A stretch of 64,000 nt of DNA from Crossiella sp. S99.2 (GTDB lineage Bacteria > Actinomycetota > Actinomycetes > Mycobacteriales > Pseudonocardiaceae): contig NZ_JALMDK010000011.1 of the NCBI RefSeq assembly GCF_023094165.1, positions 241,251 through 305,250 of the forward strand, in the 5' to 3' direction. Numbering within the stretch: the stretch's first letter is position 1; every line of letters begins with the position of its first letter. The position numbers and the translations under genes were made by a program. This document shows positions 28,101 to 35,844 of this stretch, piece after piece. Under the pieces are notes generated by a model. That model worked only from the letters and a program-made list of their open reading frames with translations, was not told the DNA's origin and made no database searches.

Positions 28101-29261
28101 GCGCTCGTCCGCGGCGTCAGCTGGCTCCTGGCAGCCGCACCGGGTCAGCTGGGCCGGGCGGCCGGACTGCGCGGACTGTTCCGCACCATCGCCCGCGAAT
28201 ACCCGGACACGCACGCCAGCCTGGTCGAGACCGACGCCGACCCGGCCGCCGCGCTCTTCGCCGAAATCCTCGCCGGTGACCGCCACCCGGTCGTCCTGCG
28301 CCGCGAAGGCGGACGGCAGGCCCTGGACCTGGTGGCCACCCCGCTCGGCGCGCTCGGCCTGGGCGCCGGACCCGCCGGAGACGGCTCCACCGAGGCCGGC
28401 GCCATTGGCCTGGACCGCGACTCGGTGGTCCTCCTCGTCGGCGGCGCGCGCGGGATCACCGCCCAGTTCGCGGCCACCCTGGCCGGAGCCAGTGGCTGCC
28501 GGATCGAACTCGTCGGCCGCACCGCCGTGGCCACCGAGGACGAACACCCCGCCACCCGGGCCGCTACCGACAAAACCCAGTTGCGGGCCGCGCTGATCCA
28601 GCAGGGCCTGCGCAACCCGGCCGAGATCGAACGCACCGCCAGCCGCATCCTGGCCCAGCGCGAAGTCCAGTCCACTGTGGACGAGATCGCCGCACTTGGC
28701 AGCCAGGTCCGCTACCACTCCGTCGACGTCCGCGACCACGACGCGCTGCGCGGCCTCGTCAAGGAGATCCACGCCGAACACGGCCGCATCGACGGCGTGG
28801 TCTACGCGGCCGGCGTGATCGAGGACAAGCTCTTGGCGGAGAAGGACATCGAGTCCTTCCGGCGGGTCTTCGGCACCAAGGTCGACGGCGCCCGCCAGCT
28901 CCTGGAAGCCGTCTCCGACCTCGGTGAGACCGGGCCCCGGTTCGCGGTGCTCTTCGGCAGCATCGCCGCCGCACTGGGCAACCGCGGTCAGGTCGACTAC
29001 GCCGCGGCCAACGACGCCCTGGAATCCCTCGGCATCACCTGGTCCCAGCGCACCGGCGCCCGCGGCCTGACTGTCCACTGGGGACCGTGGGCGCCCTCGG
29101 CCAAGCACGGCGGCATGGTCACCCCCGAACTCATGCAGTCCTACACCCGCCGCGGCATCGAACTGATCGACCCCGAAGAGGGCACCCTCGCCCTGCTGCG
29201 CGAACTCGCCTGGGGCGGCGACGCGGTCCGCTCAGTCGTCTACTCCGCCTCGGGCTGGTGA
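22170..29261 (+). CDS. Iterative type I polyketide synthase ER(NMO-like)-KS-AT-ACP-ACP-KR, PUFA-synthase-like
   Basis: 2,363 residues from ATG 22170 with GGAGG seven bases upstream; an in-frame reading from 22032 lies in AT-richer leader and is not used. Order of domains: residues about 10-270 and 285-640, two nitronate-monooxygenase-like TIM-barrel modules of the type used as enoyl reductase in PfaD/FabK (EGSECGGHVGP in the second); KS about 649-1080 with active Cys in DAACASS near 840 and the two His motifs EAHGTGT and GHTKCAAG; AT about 1205-1510 with FPGQGSQ and GHSYGEL; two ACPs, each with the PUFA-type motif SIDSIKRTEI near 1707 and 1809; KR about 2085-2363. Tandem ACPs and a dioxygenase-fold reductase are hallmarks of polyunsaturated fatty acid and secondary lipid synthases. 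It works with the next gene, 2 bases downstream. Product unknown. Confidence 0.85.
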   Translation: MAAQSERRWDVIGVTPFGEANARLVAAVRQSGGLGVLDLGTGARSTREALVLAQRWASGTFGVRVPAGCALNPADLPTEVDTVVLTGDSSWQLADIAARFRVLVEITSVEQARAAAAGGAAGLIARGNEAGGLVGELSSFVLLQKLMATPGLDLPIWLAGGIGTHTAAAAVLGGATGVVLDTQLALLAESELPEATAALLRTLDGSETAVVDGRRVLARKGRAPAPALELGQDIFLAARFAERYGTVGRVVRAIRDAITAAVTAEGLDAVLRPGSAFATAVGVPLPVAQGPMTRVSDQAGFAAEVATGGGLPFIALALAGKEQTRRMMTETAAALGERPWGVGVLGFAPEDTRAAQLEIIRELRPTHAIIAGGRPSQAAALEEVGITTFLHVPSPGLLKQFVEAGARRFIFEGSECGGHVGPRASFALWEAQISVLLDHLGAKDGGDLQVIFAGGVHDARSAAMVAAMAAPLAAKGVGIGVLMGTAYLFTQEAVSAGAVQPLFQQQVLAAEGTELLETAPGHATRCVTSPFAENFQTIKAELTAQGVPDREIWEHLEGLNVGRLRIASKGVRREGDSLVSADETEQLADGLFMAGQVAVLRDEVTTVAALHEAVTGDAAEYLGAQRELVRQRLGLRTPAHTEPVAPPPLDVAIVGMACVFPDSPDLATFWANIVGGVDAVTEVPADRWDADTYYSPDATGKNINDRTPSRWGGFLPRIPFDPLSYGIPPASLASIEPVQLLALEVARRALRDAGYDGDRDFDRSRTSVVFGAEAGSDLSNATTLRAVLPAYLANLPKELLDQLPPLTEDSFPGMLANVISGRIANRLDLGGANYTVDAACASSLAALDVACKELVNGTSDLVLCGGADLHNGINDYLLFASVHALSATGRSRTFDSSADGIALGEGVACVALKRLSDAQRDGDKIYAVVKGLGSASDGKSLGLTAPRPEGQRAALDRAYANAHLSPATVGLVEAHGTGTVVGDRTELATLTKMFVEAGAQPGTCAIGSVKSQIGHTKCAAGLAGLIKAALALHTGVTPPTLHVETPNSAWDKDSSPFVFHTAARPWATEPASRVAGVSAFGFGGTNFHTVLAAVDQPAPRHSVDAWPAELFTFRGNDLRAATKSIEKLLDLAAANDTGGRPWRLRDLARTAARTADTRTEPVQVAVVADSLDGLVGQLRRAVAGEHDPAAGVYLAGNTALGDEPAKLALLFPGQGSQRTGMLAELFVAFPEVQHLLQRGHQWADLLFPPAAFDSAVAKDNETRLRDTRVAQPALGIAGLAVHQLLDKLGVRADLVAGHSYGELVALAAAGAIDAGTLLDISAARAESILAAAADAGGDPGSMAAASGQAAAVLEVLQRAGLSAEVVLANHNSPKQVVVSGSTEGVAKAVTELKAAGISAKPIPVACAFHSPIVAAGGDRFAAVLSTVDIHAPEIPVWSNRTASVYGTDIRAELAAQIGSPVRFVEQIEAMYADGARVFVEAGPGKVLSRLVKDILGDRPHVTVTIEPSADSGLRGFLGALAALATAGVSLRTGWLFQGRDARDISATPLPKRAGWTIDGHVVRTADGGYLTGGLAPARRVHLETTMSQPQPQPAGGNEALVSEFLRTSREILAAQRDVMLTYFGSNPGVQYAAPQVLQQLPAVVQAPIAPVVQAVAAPVPVVTAPAPAPSTVDVLATVLQIISDRTGYPIDMIEPELDLEADLSIDSIKRTEIAGELATKLGGGLDAASLTDAELEDLAKARTAAAISAWLGAKVGDSAPAAVPAPIAASGPSEADILATVLQIISDRTGYPIDMIEPDLDLEADLSIDSIKRTEIAGELASQLGDSVDAASLGDAELEDLAKARTAASIAGWLAAKSGAPALPAAAQPLALAAAPEPVPASGGIAPKRYLLTPVDISGIAPVGVEALAGKRFVLFGATGASELAALLLENGAQARVESLARPLTEADGQIDGVVFLDALVDGDLPVLPETFPSFQSALVRGVSWLLAAAPGQLGRAAGLRGLFRTIAREYPDTHASLVETDADPAAALFAEILAGDRHPVVLRREGGRQALDLVATPLGALGLGAGPAGDGSTEAGAIGLDRDSVVLLVGGARGITAQFAATLAGASGCRIELVGRTAVATEDEHPATRAATDKTQLRAALIQQGLRNPAEIERTASRILAQREVQSTVDEIAALGSQVRYHSVDVRDHDALRGLVKEIHAEHGRIDGVVYAAGVIEDKLLAEKDIESFRRVFGTKVDGARQLLEAVSDLGETGPRFAVLFGSIAAALGNRGQVDYAAANDALESLGITWSQRTGARGLTVHWGPWAPSAKHGGMVTPELMQSYTRRGIELIDPEEGTLALLRELAWGGDAVRSVVYSASGW

Positions 29262-29263
29262 GC

Positions 29264-32200
29264 ATGACGCAGCCAACCCCGGTCGCGATCGTCGGGATGG
29301 CCGTGCTGCTGCCCGGCGCCCGCGACCTGGAGTCCTACTGGCACAACCTGGTCAACGGGGTCGACGCCATCACCGAGGTCCCCGCCGACCGGTGGGACGC
29401 CGACTTCTACCACCCCGACTCGGCCAGTGGACCGGCCAAGGCCGAGGAGGTCTACTGCCGGCGCGGCGGCTTCGTCGAAGCGAACTTCGACCCGGTGAGC
29501 TTCGGCATCATGCCGAACTCGGTGTCCGGGGCCGAACCCGACCAGCTGATCGCGCTGCGGGTGGCCGCGGCCGCCATCGCCGACGCGGGCGGCCAGGAGA
29601 AACTGCCCGCGGCGGACCGGATCGGCGTGGTGCTCGGCCGCGGCGGCTACCTCACCCCCGGCCTGGTCCGCCTGGACCAGCGGGTGCGAACGGCCCACCA
29701 GCTCACCAAAACCCTCGGCGACCTGCTGCCCGACCTCGGCGCCGACCAGCTCGCCGCGGTCCGGGAAGCCTTCGTGGACAAGCTCGGCCCGGCCGCGCCG
29801 GAAGCCGCGATCGGCCTGGTGCCCAACCTGGCCGCCTCCCGCATCGCCAACCGCCTCGACCTGCGCGGCCCTGCCTACACCGTGGACGCCGCCTGCGCCT
29901 CCAGCCTGGTCGCGGTCGACCAGGCCGTCACCGAACTGGCCGCCGGGCGCTGCGACGTGATGCTCGCCGGTGGTGTGCACCACTGCCACGACGTCACCTT
30001 CTGGAGTGTGTTCTCCCAGCTCCGGGCGCTGTCCAAAGACCAGCAGATCCGGCCCTTCGACCGGCGCGCCGACGGCATCCTGATCGGCGAGGGTACTGGC
30101 GTCGTCGTGCTCAAGCGCCTGGAAGACGCCCAGCGGGACGGGGACCGGGTGTACGCGGTGATCCGCGGCACCGGCGTGGCCAGCGACGGCCGCAGCGCCA
30201 GCCTGTTCAACCCCGAACCCGACGGCCAGGTCCTCGCCCTGCACCGCGCCTGGACCGCGGCCGGACTCGACCCCGCCGCGCCCGGCTCGGTCGGCCTCCT
30301 CGAAGCCCACGGCACCGCGACCCCCGCCGGCGACGGCGCCGAACTCGCCACACTGCAACGGGTTTTCGGCTCCGACGGACCCAGCGCGGTGATCGGCTCG
30401 GTCAAGTCGATGATCGGCCACACCATGCCGGCGGCCGGCATCGCCAGCCTGGTCAAGGCCGCCCTCGCGCTGCACCGCCAAGTCCTGCTACCCACCCTGC
30501 ACTGCGAACAACCCCACGCCGACCTGGCCCAGACCCGGTTCCGGCCCCTGGACACCGCCCAGCCCTGGGAACTCGGCGAAGGCCAGGACATCCGGCGGGC
30601 CGCGGTCAACGCCTTCGGCTTCGGCGGCATCAACGCGCACGTGGTCCTCGAAGAAGCACCGTCCACAGTGGACCGGCCCAAGATCACCGTGACCGAGCCG
30701 GAGCGGGTGCTGACCATCAGCGCCCCCACCCCGGCCCGGCTGGCCGAACTCCTGGACCTGCCCGACCACGAGATCCGCTCCACCGCACCCTCCACTGAGG
30801 ACGGATGCAGGCTCGGCATCGTCGCCCCCACCGCGAAACGCCTCGGCATCGCGCGCAAGGTGGTCGGCAAGCAGGTCGCCTGGCGCGGCCGCAACGACGT
30901 CTGGTTCAGCCCGGAACCGTTGCTGGCCAAGGGCGGCCAGGTCGCCTTCGTCTTCCCCGGCCTGGAAGCCGACTTCGAACCCAGGGTCGACGACGTGGCC
31001 GCGCACTTCGGCCTCACCGTGCCCGGCCTGGACACCGGCAACGTGGGCGCGCACGGCGCGGGCGTGGTCGGCGTCGGTCGTTTACTCGACACCGTGTTGC
31101 GCAAGCTCGGCGTCCAGCCCGACCACATCGCCGGGCACAGCGTCGGCGAGTGGACCGCGATGATCACCAGCGGCATCTACGACCAGGACCAGATCGACGA
31201 GTTCCTGGCCGGGTTCGACCCCGCCTCGCTCAGCGTGCCCGGGGTGGTCTTCGCCGCCTTCGGCGCCGGCGCGGACCGGGTCAGCGAGGTCATGGCCGGA
31301 CGGCACGGCGTGGTGCTCTCACACGACAACGCGCCCAACCAGTCCATTGTCTGCGGCCTGGAACCCGTGGTGAACGCACTGGTCCTGGAACTGCGGGCGC
31401 GCAACGTGCTCGGCCAGGTGCTGCCGTTCCGCTCCGGCTTCCACACCCCCATGCTCGCCCCCTACCTGGACCCGATCCGGGAGGCCGCCGCCGGATTCCG
31501 GCTGCACCAGCCGAGTGTGCCGATGTGGTCGGCCACCACCGCCTCGCCCTACCCGCCGCAGGAACAAGCCGTGCGCGAGCTGTTCGTCCGGCACCTCCTG
31601 GAACCGGTGCGGTTCCGGCCCCTGATCCAGGCCATGCACGCCGCGGGCGTCCGGGCGTTCATCCAGGTCGGCACCGGCGCGCTGAGCACCCTGGTCAGCG
31701 ACTCCCTGGCCGGGCAGGAACACCTGTCCATCTCCGCGAACAGCCCCAAACTCAGCGGCCTGGCCCAGCTGCGCCGGGTGCTCACCGGGCTGTGGGCCGA
31801 AGGCGCGCCCACCCACCCGGACCGGCTCACCCTTGCCCCCGCCAAGATCCGCGCGGGCAAGGAACTGCCCCTCGATCTGTCCGCGACCACGGTCCGGCTC
31901 GGCGGCGACCTGCCCGGCGCCATCAAAGCCGCGCTCACCAGCACCCCCAGCCCGGTCCAGCAACCGGTACCGGCGGGCGCGCTCGGCGGGGCCTTCGCCG
32001 AACTCGACCGGCTCGCCGCCCAGTTCCCCCTCGCGGCCGAACTCGGTGGGTTGTTGAAGGACACCGCGGACACCGCCGCGAGCGTGCTCGGCGCCGCCCA
32101 GCAGGGCACCGTGACCGCCGCGCCCGCACCGGCCGCGCCACTGCGCACCCTGCTGCGGCTGTCCACCGAAACCATGCCCTACCTACGGGATCACGCCTTC

Positions 32201-33535
32201 TACCGCACCCCGGCCGGCTGGCCGGACGACACCGACGGCTTCCCGGTCGTGCCCGCCACCACGATGATCAAGCACATGATGGACGCCGCCGAACAGTCCG
32301 CGCCGGGACAGCGGGCCATCACCGTGCACAACGTGAAACTGTTCCGCTGGCTGGTGGTCGCACCCCCGGTCGAGGTCGAACTCACCGTCACCCCACTGGC
32401 CCCGAACCGGGTCAAGGTGACCCTCGGCCAGAACGCCGAGGCCGAGATCGAACTCGCCGCCGCCTACCCGGCCGCGGACCTGCCGGTGTGGACCTTCGAC
32501 GAACCCGGCCAGGCCCCGAAGATCACCGCCCGGCAGCTCTACGACGAGCGGTTCATGTTCCACGGCCCGCTCTACCAAGGCGTCACCTCCCTGGATGCCA
32601 TTGGCGAGCACCACATCCGCGGCGTGATCACCGTGCCCGGCGGGCCCGGCGCGCTGCTGGACAACGTCGGCCAGGTCTTCGGGTACTGGATCATGGAGAA
32701 CGTCACCGACAAGCGCGTGGTGTTCCCGATGTCCATGGACCGCATCCGTTTCTTCGGTCCCGAACCCGAACCCGGCACCCCCCTGGACTGCCTGGTCAAG
32801 ATCACCCAGCTGGACGAGACCTTCTTCGGCGGGGCCATGCAGCTGGTGCACGCCGGCCAGGTGTGGTGCGAGATCGACACCTGGATCGACCGCCGCTTCG
32901 CCAGCAACGAGAACACCAAGAAGATGGAGCGATTCCCCGAGCACAGCAGGCTTTCCGAACGCCGGGACGCGGGTTTCCTGGTGGTGTGGGAACGCTGGCC
33001 CGATGTGGCCTCGCGGGACCTGATGATGCGGATCTACCTCAACGCCGCCGAACGCGCCGAGTACGACACCACCTCACCGCGAGTGCGGCGGCAGTGGCTG
33101 CTCGGCCGGATGGCGATCAAGGACGCCGTGCGCCAGCAACTGTGGGACGACGGCGCCGGACCCATGTTCCCGGTGGAACTGACCGTGACCGGCGAGGCCA
33201 CGGTACGCGGCCGCAACCCGTTGCCGCCGTTGACAGTCTCCACCGCGCAGGAAGGCCAGGTGGGCGTCGCCCACGTGCGGGACGGCGAGGTCCCCACGGG
33301 AATCGACGTGCGCAAGGTGCAGGACAGCCCCGGCACCACCGCCTTCGCCGCCGCGCTGGCCGCGGCCGCGCGGGCACACGGTGGCAAGGCGGAACAGTAC
33401 GAAGTTGTCGGCGCGGAAGGTGACACGCTCACCGTCCGCGGCGCAACCGGCAACACCCCGGTGACGTGGACCGTCATCACCGACCCTGACGGTGAGATCG
33501 CAGGCGAGTACGTCGTCGCCTGGACCAAGGACTAA
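29264..33535 (+). CDS. Type I polyketide synthase partner KS-AT-like-DH with C-terminal PPTase-like domain
   Basis: 1,423 residues, starting two bases after the first PKS gene. KS at about 6-450 with DAACASSLVAVDQ near residue 208 and EAHGTATPAGD. An acyltransferase-like domain at about 560-880 has GHSVGEW but the usual FPGQGS is FPGLEAD. A product-template/DH-type double hot-dog follows at about 960-1260 (HAFYRTPAGW, FPVVPATTMIKHMMDAA). The last 170 residues (RRQWLLGRMAIKDAVRQ, then a GIDV motif) resemble an Sfp-type phosphopantetheinyl transferase, as found at the end of some PUFA and enediyne synthases, but the VSxSH-like motif is degenerate. Together the two genes give a full reducing set (KS, AT, KR, DH, ER), which fits iterative synthesis of a long, reduced or partly unsaturated chain. 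Confidence 0.82.
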   Translation: MTQPTPVAIVGMAVLLPGARDLESYWHNLVNGVDAITEVPADRWDADFYHPDSASGPAKAEEVYCRRGGFVEANFDPVSFGIMPNSVSGAEPDQLIALRVAAAAIADAGGQEKLPAADRIGVVLGRGGYLTPGLVRLDQRVRTAHQLTKTLGDLLPDLGADQLAAVREAFVDKLGPAAPEAAIGLVPNLAASRIANRLDLRGPAYTVDAACASSLVAVDQAVTELAAGRCDVMLAGGVHHCHDVTFWSVFSQLRALSKDQQIRPFDRRADGILIGEGTGVVVLKRLEDAQRDGDRVYAVIRGTGVASDGRSASLFNPEPDGQVLALHRAWTAAGLDPAAPGSVGLLEAHGTATPAGDGAELATLQRVFGSDGPSAVIGSVKSMIGHTMPAAGIASLVKAALALHRQVLLPTLHCEQPHADLAQTRFRPLDTAQPWELGEGQDIRRAAVNAFGFGGINAHVVLEEAPSTVDRPKITVTEPERVLTISAPTPARLAELLDLPDHEIRSTAPSTEDGCRLGIVAPTAKRLGIARKVVGKQVAWRGRNDVWFSPEPLLAKGGQVAFVFPGLEADFEPRVDDVAAHFGLTVPGLDTGNVGAHGAGVVGVGRLLDTVLRKLGVQPDHIAGHSVGEWTAMITSGIYDQDQIDEFLAGFDPASLSVPGVVFAAFGAGADRVSEVMAGRHGVVLSHDNAPNQSIVCGLEPVVNALVLELRARNVLGQVLPFRSGFHTPMLAPYLDPIREAAAGFRLHQPSVPMWSATTASPYPPQEQAVRELFVRHLLEPVRFRPLIQAMHAAGVRAFIQVGTGALSTLVSDSLAGQEHLSISANSPKLSGLAQLRRVLTGLWAEGAPTHPDRLTLAPAKIRAGKELPLDLSATTVRLGGDLPGAIKAALTSTPSPVQQPVPAGALGGAFAELDRLAAQFPLAAELGGLLKDTADTAASVLGAAQQGTVTAAPAPAAPLRTLLRLSTETMPYLRDHAFYRTPAGWPDDTDGFPVVPATTMIKHMMDAAEQSAPGQRAITVHNVKLFRWLVVAPPVEVELTVTPLAPNRVKVTLGQNAEAEIELAAAYPAADLPVWTFDEPGQAPKITARQLYDERFMFHGPLYQGVTSLDAIGEHHIRGVITVPGGPGALLDNVGQVFGYWIMENVTDKRVVFPMSMDRIRFFGPEPEPGTPLDCLVKITQLDETFFGGAMQLVHAGQVWCEIDTWIDRRFASNENTKKMERFPEHSRLSERRDAGFLVVWERWPDVASRDLMMRIYLNAAERAEYDTTSPRVRRQWLLGRMAIKDAVRQQLWDDGAGPMFPVELTVTGEATVRGRNPLPPLTVSTAQEGQVGVAHVRDGEVPTGIDVRKVQDSPGTTAFAAALAAAARAHGGKAEQYEVVGAEGDTLTVRGATGNTPVTWTVITDPDGEIAGEYVVAWTKD

Positions 33536-33548
33536 GGAGAACACTGCG

Positions 33549-33869
33549 GTGGAACTCGCGGAAGCGCCCCTGACGCTCGCCCGGATGACGCATGAGGCCG
33601 TGCTGTCCGACATCGGCGTGATGCTGCACAAGGTTCTGGGCGAATACGGCCTGGACGAGGTCGAGGTCACCATGGACTCGACCTTCCACGACGACCTGGA
33701 ACTGGAGAGCATCGACCTGGTCGCGCTCGCCGGTCAGCTGGAGGAGCGCTACGGCGCCCGGGTCAACTTCGCCGAGTTCATCGCCGAACTCGAACTCGAC
33801 CAGATCATCGCGCTGACCGTGGGCCAGCTCGTCGACTACGTGGTCGGCGCGCTGGACGAGGGGAACTGA
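33549..33869 (+). CDS. Free-standing acyl carrier protein
   Basis: 106 residues from a GTG at 33549, with AAGGAGA twelve bases upstream. The ACP fold is recognisable: about 30 residues of N-terminal extension, then DSTFHDDLELESIDLVALAGQLEERYG, in which the Ser of ESID is the phosphopantetheine attachment site, and the closing helix TVGQLVDYVVGAL. A discrete ACP in addition to the two within the PKS suggests a hand-off carrier, for example receiving a starter or presenting the finished chain to the hydrolase or glycosyltransferase coded just downstream. It is in the middle of the operon with very short spacings. Confidence 0.9.
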   Translation: MELAEAPLTLARMTHEAVLSDIGVMLHKVLGEYGLDEVEVTMDSTFHDDLELESIDLVALAGQLEERYGARVNFAEFIAELELDQIIALTVGQLVDYVVGALDEGN

Positions 33870-33871
33870 CC

Positions 33872-34675
33872 TTGGCGGTCGTGCAGGCCAACGGCATCCG
33901 GGTGCACGTGCAGCGGATGGCGGCCCGCAACACCACGGCGGCGAACCCGCCGACCGTGGTGTTCGTCCACGGCATCGGCACCGACAGCCTGGCCAGCTTC
34001 TACTTCACCCTGGCCGGGCCGGTGGCCGCCGCCGGGCACCAGGTCGTGGCCTACGATCTGCGCGGCCACGGCCGCAGCGAACGCACCGAAAGCGGCTACC
34101 GGGTCTCGGACTCGGTGGCCGACCTGGCCGCGCTCCTAGACGAACTGGAGATCACCGGACCGGTGCACCTGGTCGGGAACTCCTTTGGTGGCACGGTGTC
34201 CTTCAGCTTCGCCGCCCAGTACCCGGAGCGGGTGGCTAGCCTGGTGGTGATCGAATCCGAGCCGACCAGCGCGGAGTGGTCGGCCAAGATGGGTGAGCTG
34301 CTCGGGCGGGCGCGGGCGCAGTTGCAGCACGCCGAAGCCCTCGAATGGATCACCGAGAACCGGGGCGGGCACACCTCCAAACTGGCCAAGGCGGCCGGCC
34401 GGATGTTGCACGCCACCGCGATCGCCGACGAACTGCCCACCGGCCCGATCCTGACCGCCGAACAGGTCGGTGGGATCGGGGTGCCGGTGCTCGCGGTCTT
34501 CGGCAGCGAATCCGATCTCGTCGCACAGGCGCCGATCCTGGAAGCCGCACTGCCGCACTGCCGCACGGTGATCGTGCCGGGGCAGGAACACTCGGTGCTG
34601 GTCGAAGCGCCCAAGGTGCTGCGGGAACTGCTCCTGGACTGGCTGACCGAACACGGGGCGAAGGTCGCGGTGTGA
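33872..34675 (+). CDS. Alpha/beta hydrolase (thioesterase-like) of the PKS operon
   Basis: 267 residues from a TTG at 33872, chosen because GAGGGGAA lies at the right distance; the GTG at 33881 is the alternative. Alpha/beta-hydrolase landmarks: VVFVHGIGTDSLASFYF (oxyanion loop), LRGHGRSERT, nucleophile elbow VGNSFGG, acid region PVLAVFGSESDLV and catalytic His in GQEHSVLVE. In this context it is the natural candidate to release the acyl chain from the carrier, by hydrolysis or by transfer to an acceptor. No signal peptide, so cytoplasmic. The gene ends in a GTGA overlap with the glycosyltransferase gene, meaning coupled translation. Confidence 0.88.
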   Translation: MAVVQANGIRVHVQRMAARNTTAANPPTVVFVHGIGTDSLASFYFTLAGPVAAAGHQVVAYDLRGHGRSERTESGYRVSDSVADLAALLDELEITGPVHLVGNSFGGTVSFSFAAQYPERVASLVVIESEPTSAEWSAKMGELLGRARAQLQHAEALEWITENRGGHTSKLAKAAGRMLHATAIADELPTGPILTAEQVGGIGVPVLAVFGSESDLVAQAPILEAALPHCRTVIVPGQEHSVLVEAPKVLRELLLDWLTEHGAKVAV

Positions 34676-35844
34676 AGGTACTTTGTGTGGTCCCGCCACT
34701 GTTCGGGCACGTCAACCCGACCATCGGGCTCGGCGCGGCACTCACCGCGCGCGGGCATGAGGTGGCCTGGGCGGGGCACGGCGAGTTCGTCCGGCAGCTC
34801 ACCGGACCGGACGCCCGGATCTACGACTGCGCGGTCCCGGCCGAGGTCGAGGAACGGCCGGCGGACCTGCGCGGGCCAGGGGCGCTGAAGTTCCTGTGGG
34901 AGAAGTTCCTGGTCCCGCTCACCGAGTCGATGCTGCCCGATGTCGAGGCCGCCATCGGCGAGTTCCGGCCCGATCTCCTGGTGGTGGACCAGCAGGCGAT
35001 GGCCGGGGCACTCGCGGCGTTGCGGCTCGGCCTGCCCTGGGCGACCTCGGCCACCACCTCCGCGGAGTTCACCGATCCGTTGCGGGGCATGCCGAAAGTC
35101 GTCGAATGGGTCCAGGAAACCATGGCCGGGATGCGGGCGCGGGCGGCGGTGGCCGCCGAGACCGACCTGCGCTACTCCCCCCATCTCACGCTCGCCTTCA
35201 CCACCCGGGAACTGGTGGGAGCACTGGATTCCGCGTTCGACCAGGTCGCCTTCGTGGGGCCGTCGATCACCGAACGCCATGACAGCACACCGTTTCCCTG
35301 GGAACGCCTCGATGACCGGGCGACCGTGCTGATCAGCCTGGGCACCGCGAACGCCGACGCCGGAACCCGGTTCCTGACCGAGGCCGCCGCCGGGATGGGT
35401 GAGCTGGCCGACCGGGTGCAGGCCGTGCTGGTCGACCCCGGTGGCACCGTGACATCCGCGCCGGACAACGTGATCGTGCTGCCCCGGGTGCCCCAGCTCG
35501 CCCTGCTGCCCCACCTGGACGCCGTGGTGTGCCACGCCGGGCACAACACCGTCTGCGAGGCACTCAGCCACGGCCTGCCCCTGGTGGTGGCCCCGATCCG
35601 GGACGACCAGCCGGTGATCGCCCAGCAGGTCGCCGACGCCGGAGCCGGGATCCGGTTGCGCTTCACCAGGTCGACCGCCGGGCACATCCGGGACGCCGTC
35701 GCCACCGTTCTCGACGAGCCGGGCCACCGCGAGGCCGCCCGCCGCATCGCCGACTCCTTCACCGCCGCCGGAGGCCCCCAGGCCGCCGCGGCGCGCCTGG
35801 AGGAACTCGCAGCACCCATCGCCATCGGGAGGATCTCCGAGTGA
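34672..35844 (+). CDS. GT1-family (MGT/macrolide-type) glycosyltransferase
   Basis: 390 residues; the GTG start overlaps the hydrolase stop (GTGA). The fold is GT-B: an N-terminal acceptor domain beginning KVLCVVPPLFGHVNPTIGLG and a C-terminal nucleotide-sugar domain with VLISLGTANADAG and the donor motif LPHLDAVVCHAGHNTVCEALSHGLPLVVAPIRDDQP, the GT1 signature of UDP- or dTDP-sugar transferases of secondary metabolism. It presumably glycosylates the lipid made by the PKS. No sugar-biosynthesis genes are nearby, so the donor is probably a common nucleotide sugar. It overlaps the next gene by GTGA. Confidence 0.9.
   Translation: MKVLCVVPPLFGHVNPTIGLGAALTARGHEVAWAGHGEFVRQLTGPDARIYDCAVPAEVEERPADLRGPGALKFLWEKFLVPLTESMLPDVEAAIGEFRPDLLVVDQQAMAGALAALRLGLPWATSATTSAEFTDPLRGMPKVVEWVQETMAGMRARAAVAAETDLRYSPHLTLAFTTRELVGALDSAFDQVAFVGPSITERHDSTPFPWERLDDRATVLISLGTANADAGTRFLTEAAAGMGELADRVQAVLVDPGGTVTSAPDNVIVLPRVPQLALLPHLDAVVCHAGHNTVCEALSHGLPLVVAPIRDDQPVIAQQVADAGAGIRLRFTRSTAGHIRDAVATVLDEPGHREAARRIADSFTAAGGPQAAAARLEELAAPIAIGRISE

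Noticed and set aside
22317..29108. Very long open frames on the minus strand opposite the first PKS gene (up to 1,136 codons)
   Set aside because: The plus-strand protein has complete KS, AT, ACP and KR motifs. The antisense frames are a by-product of high GC and have no recognisable motifs.
22170..33535. Enediyne warhead synthase
   Set aside because: Domain order is similar, but none of the enediyne accessory genes (E3-E5 type proteins, stand-alone thioesterase E10) is present, and the ER modules and tandem ACPs fit lipid synthases better.
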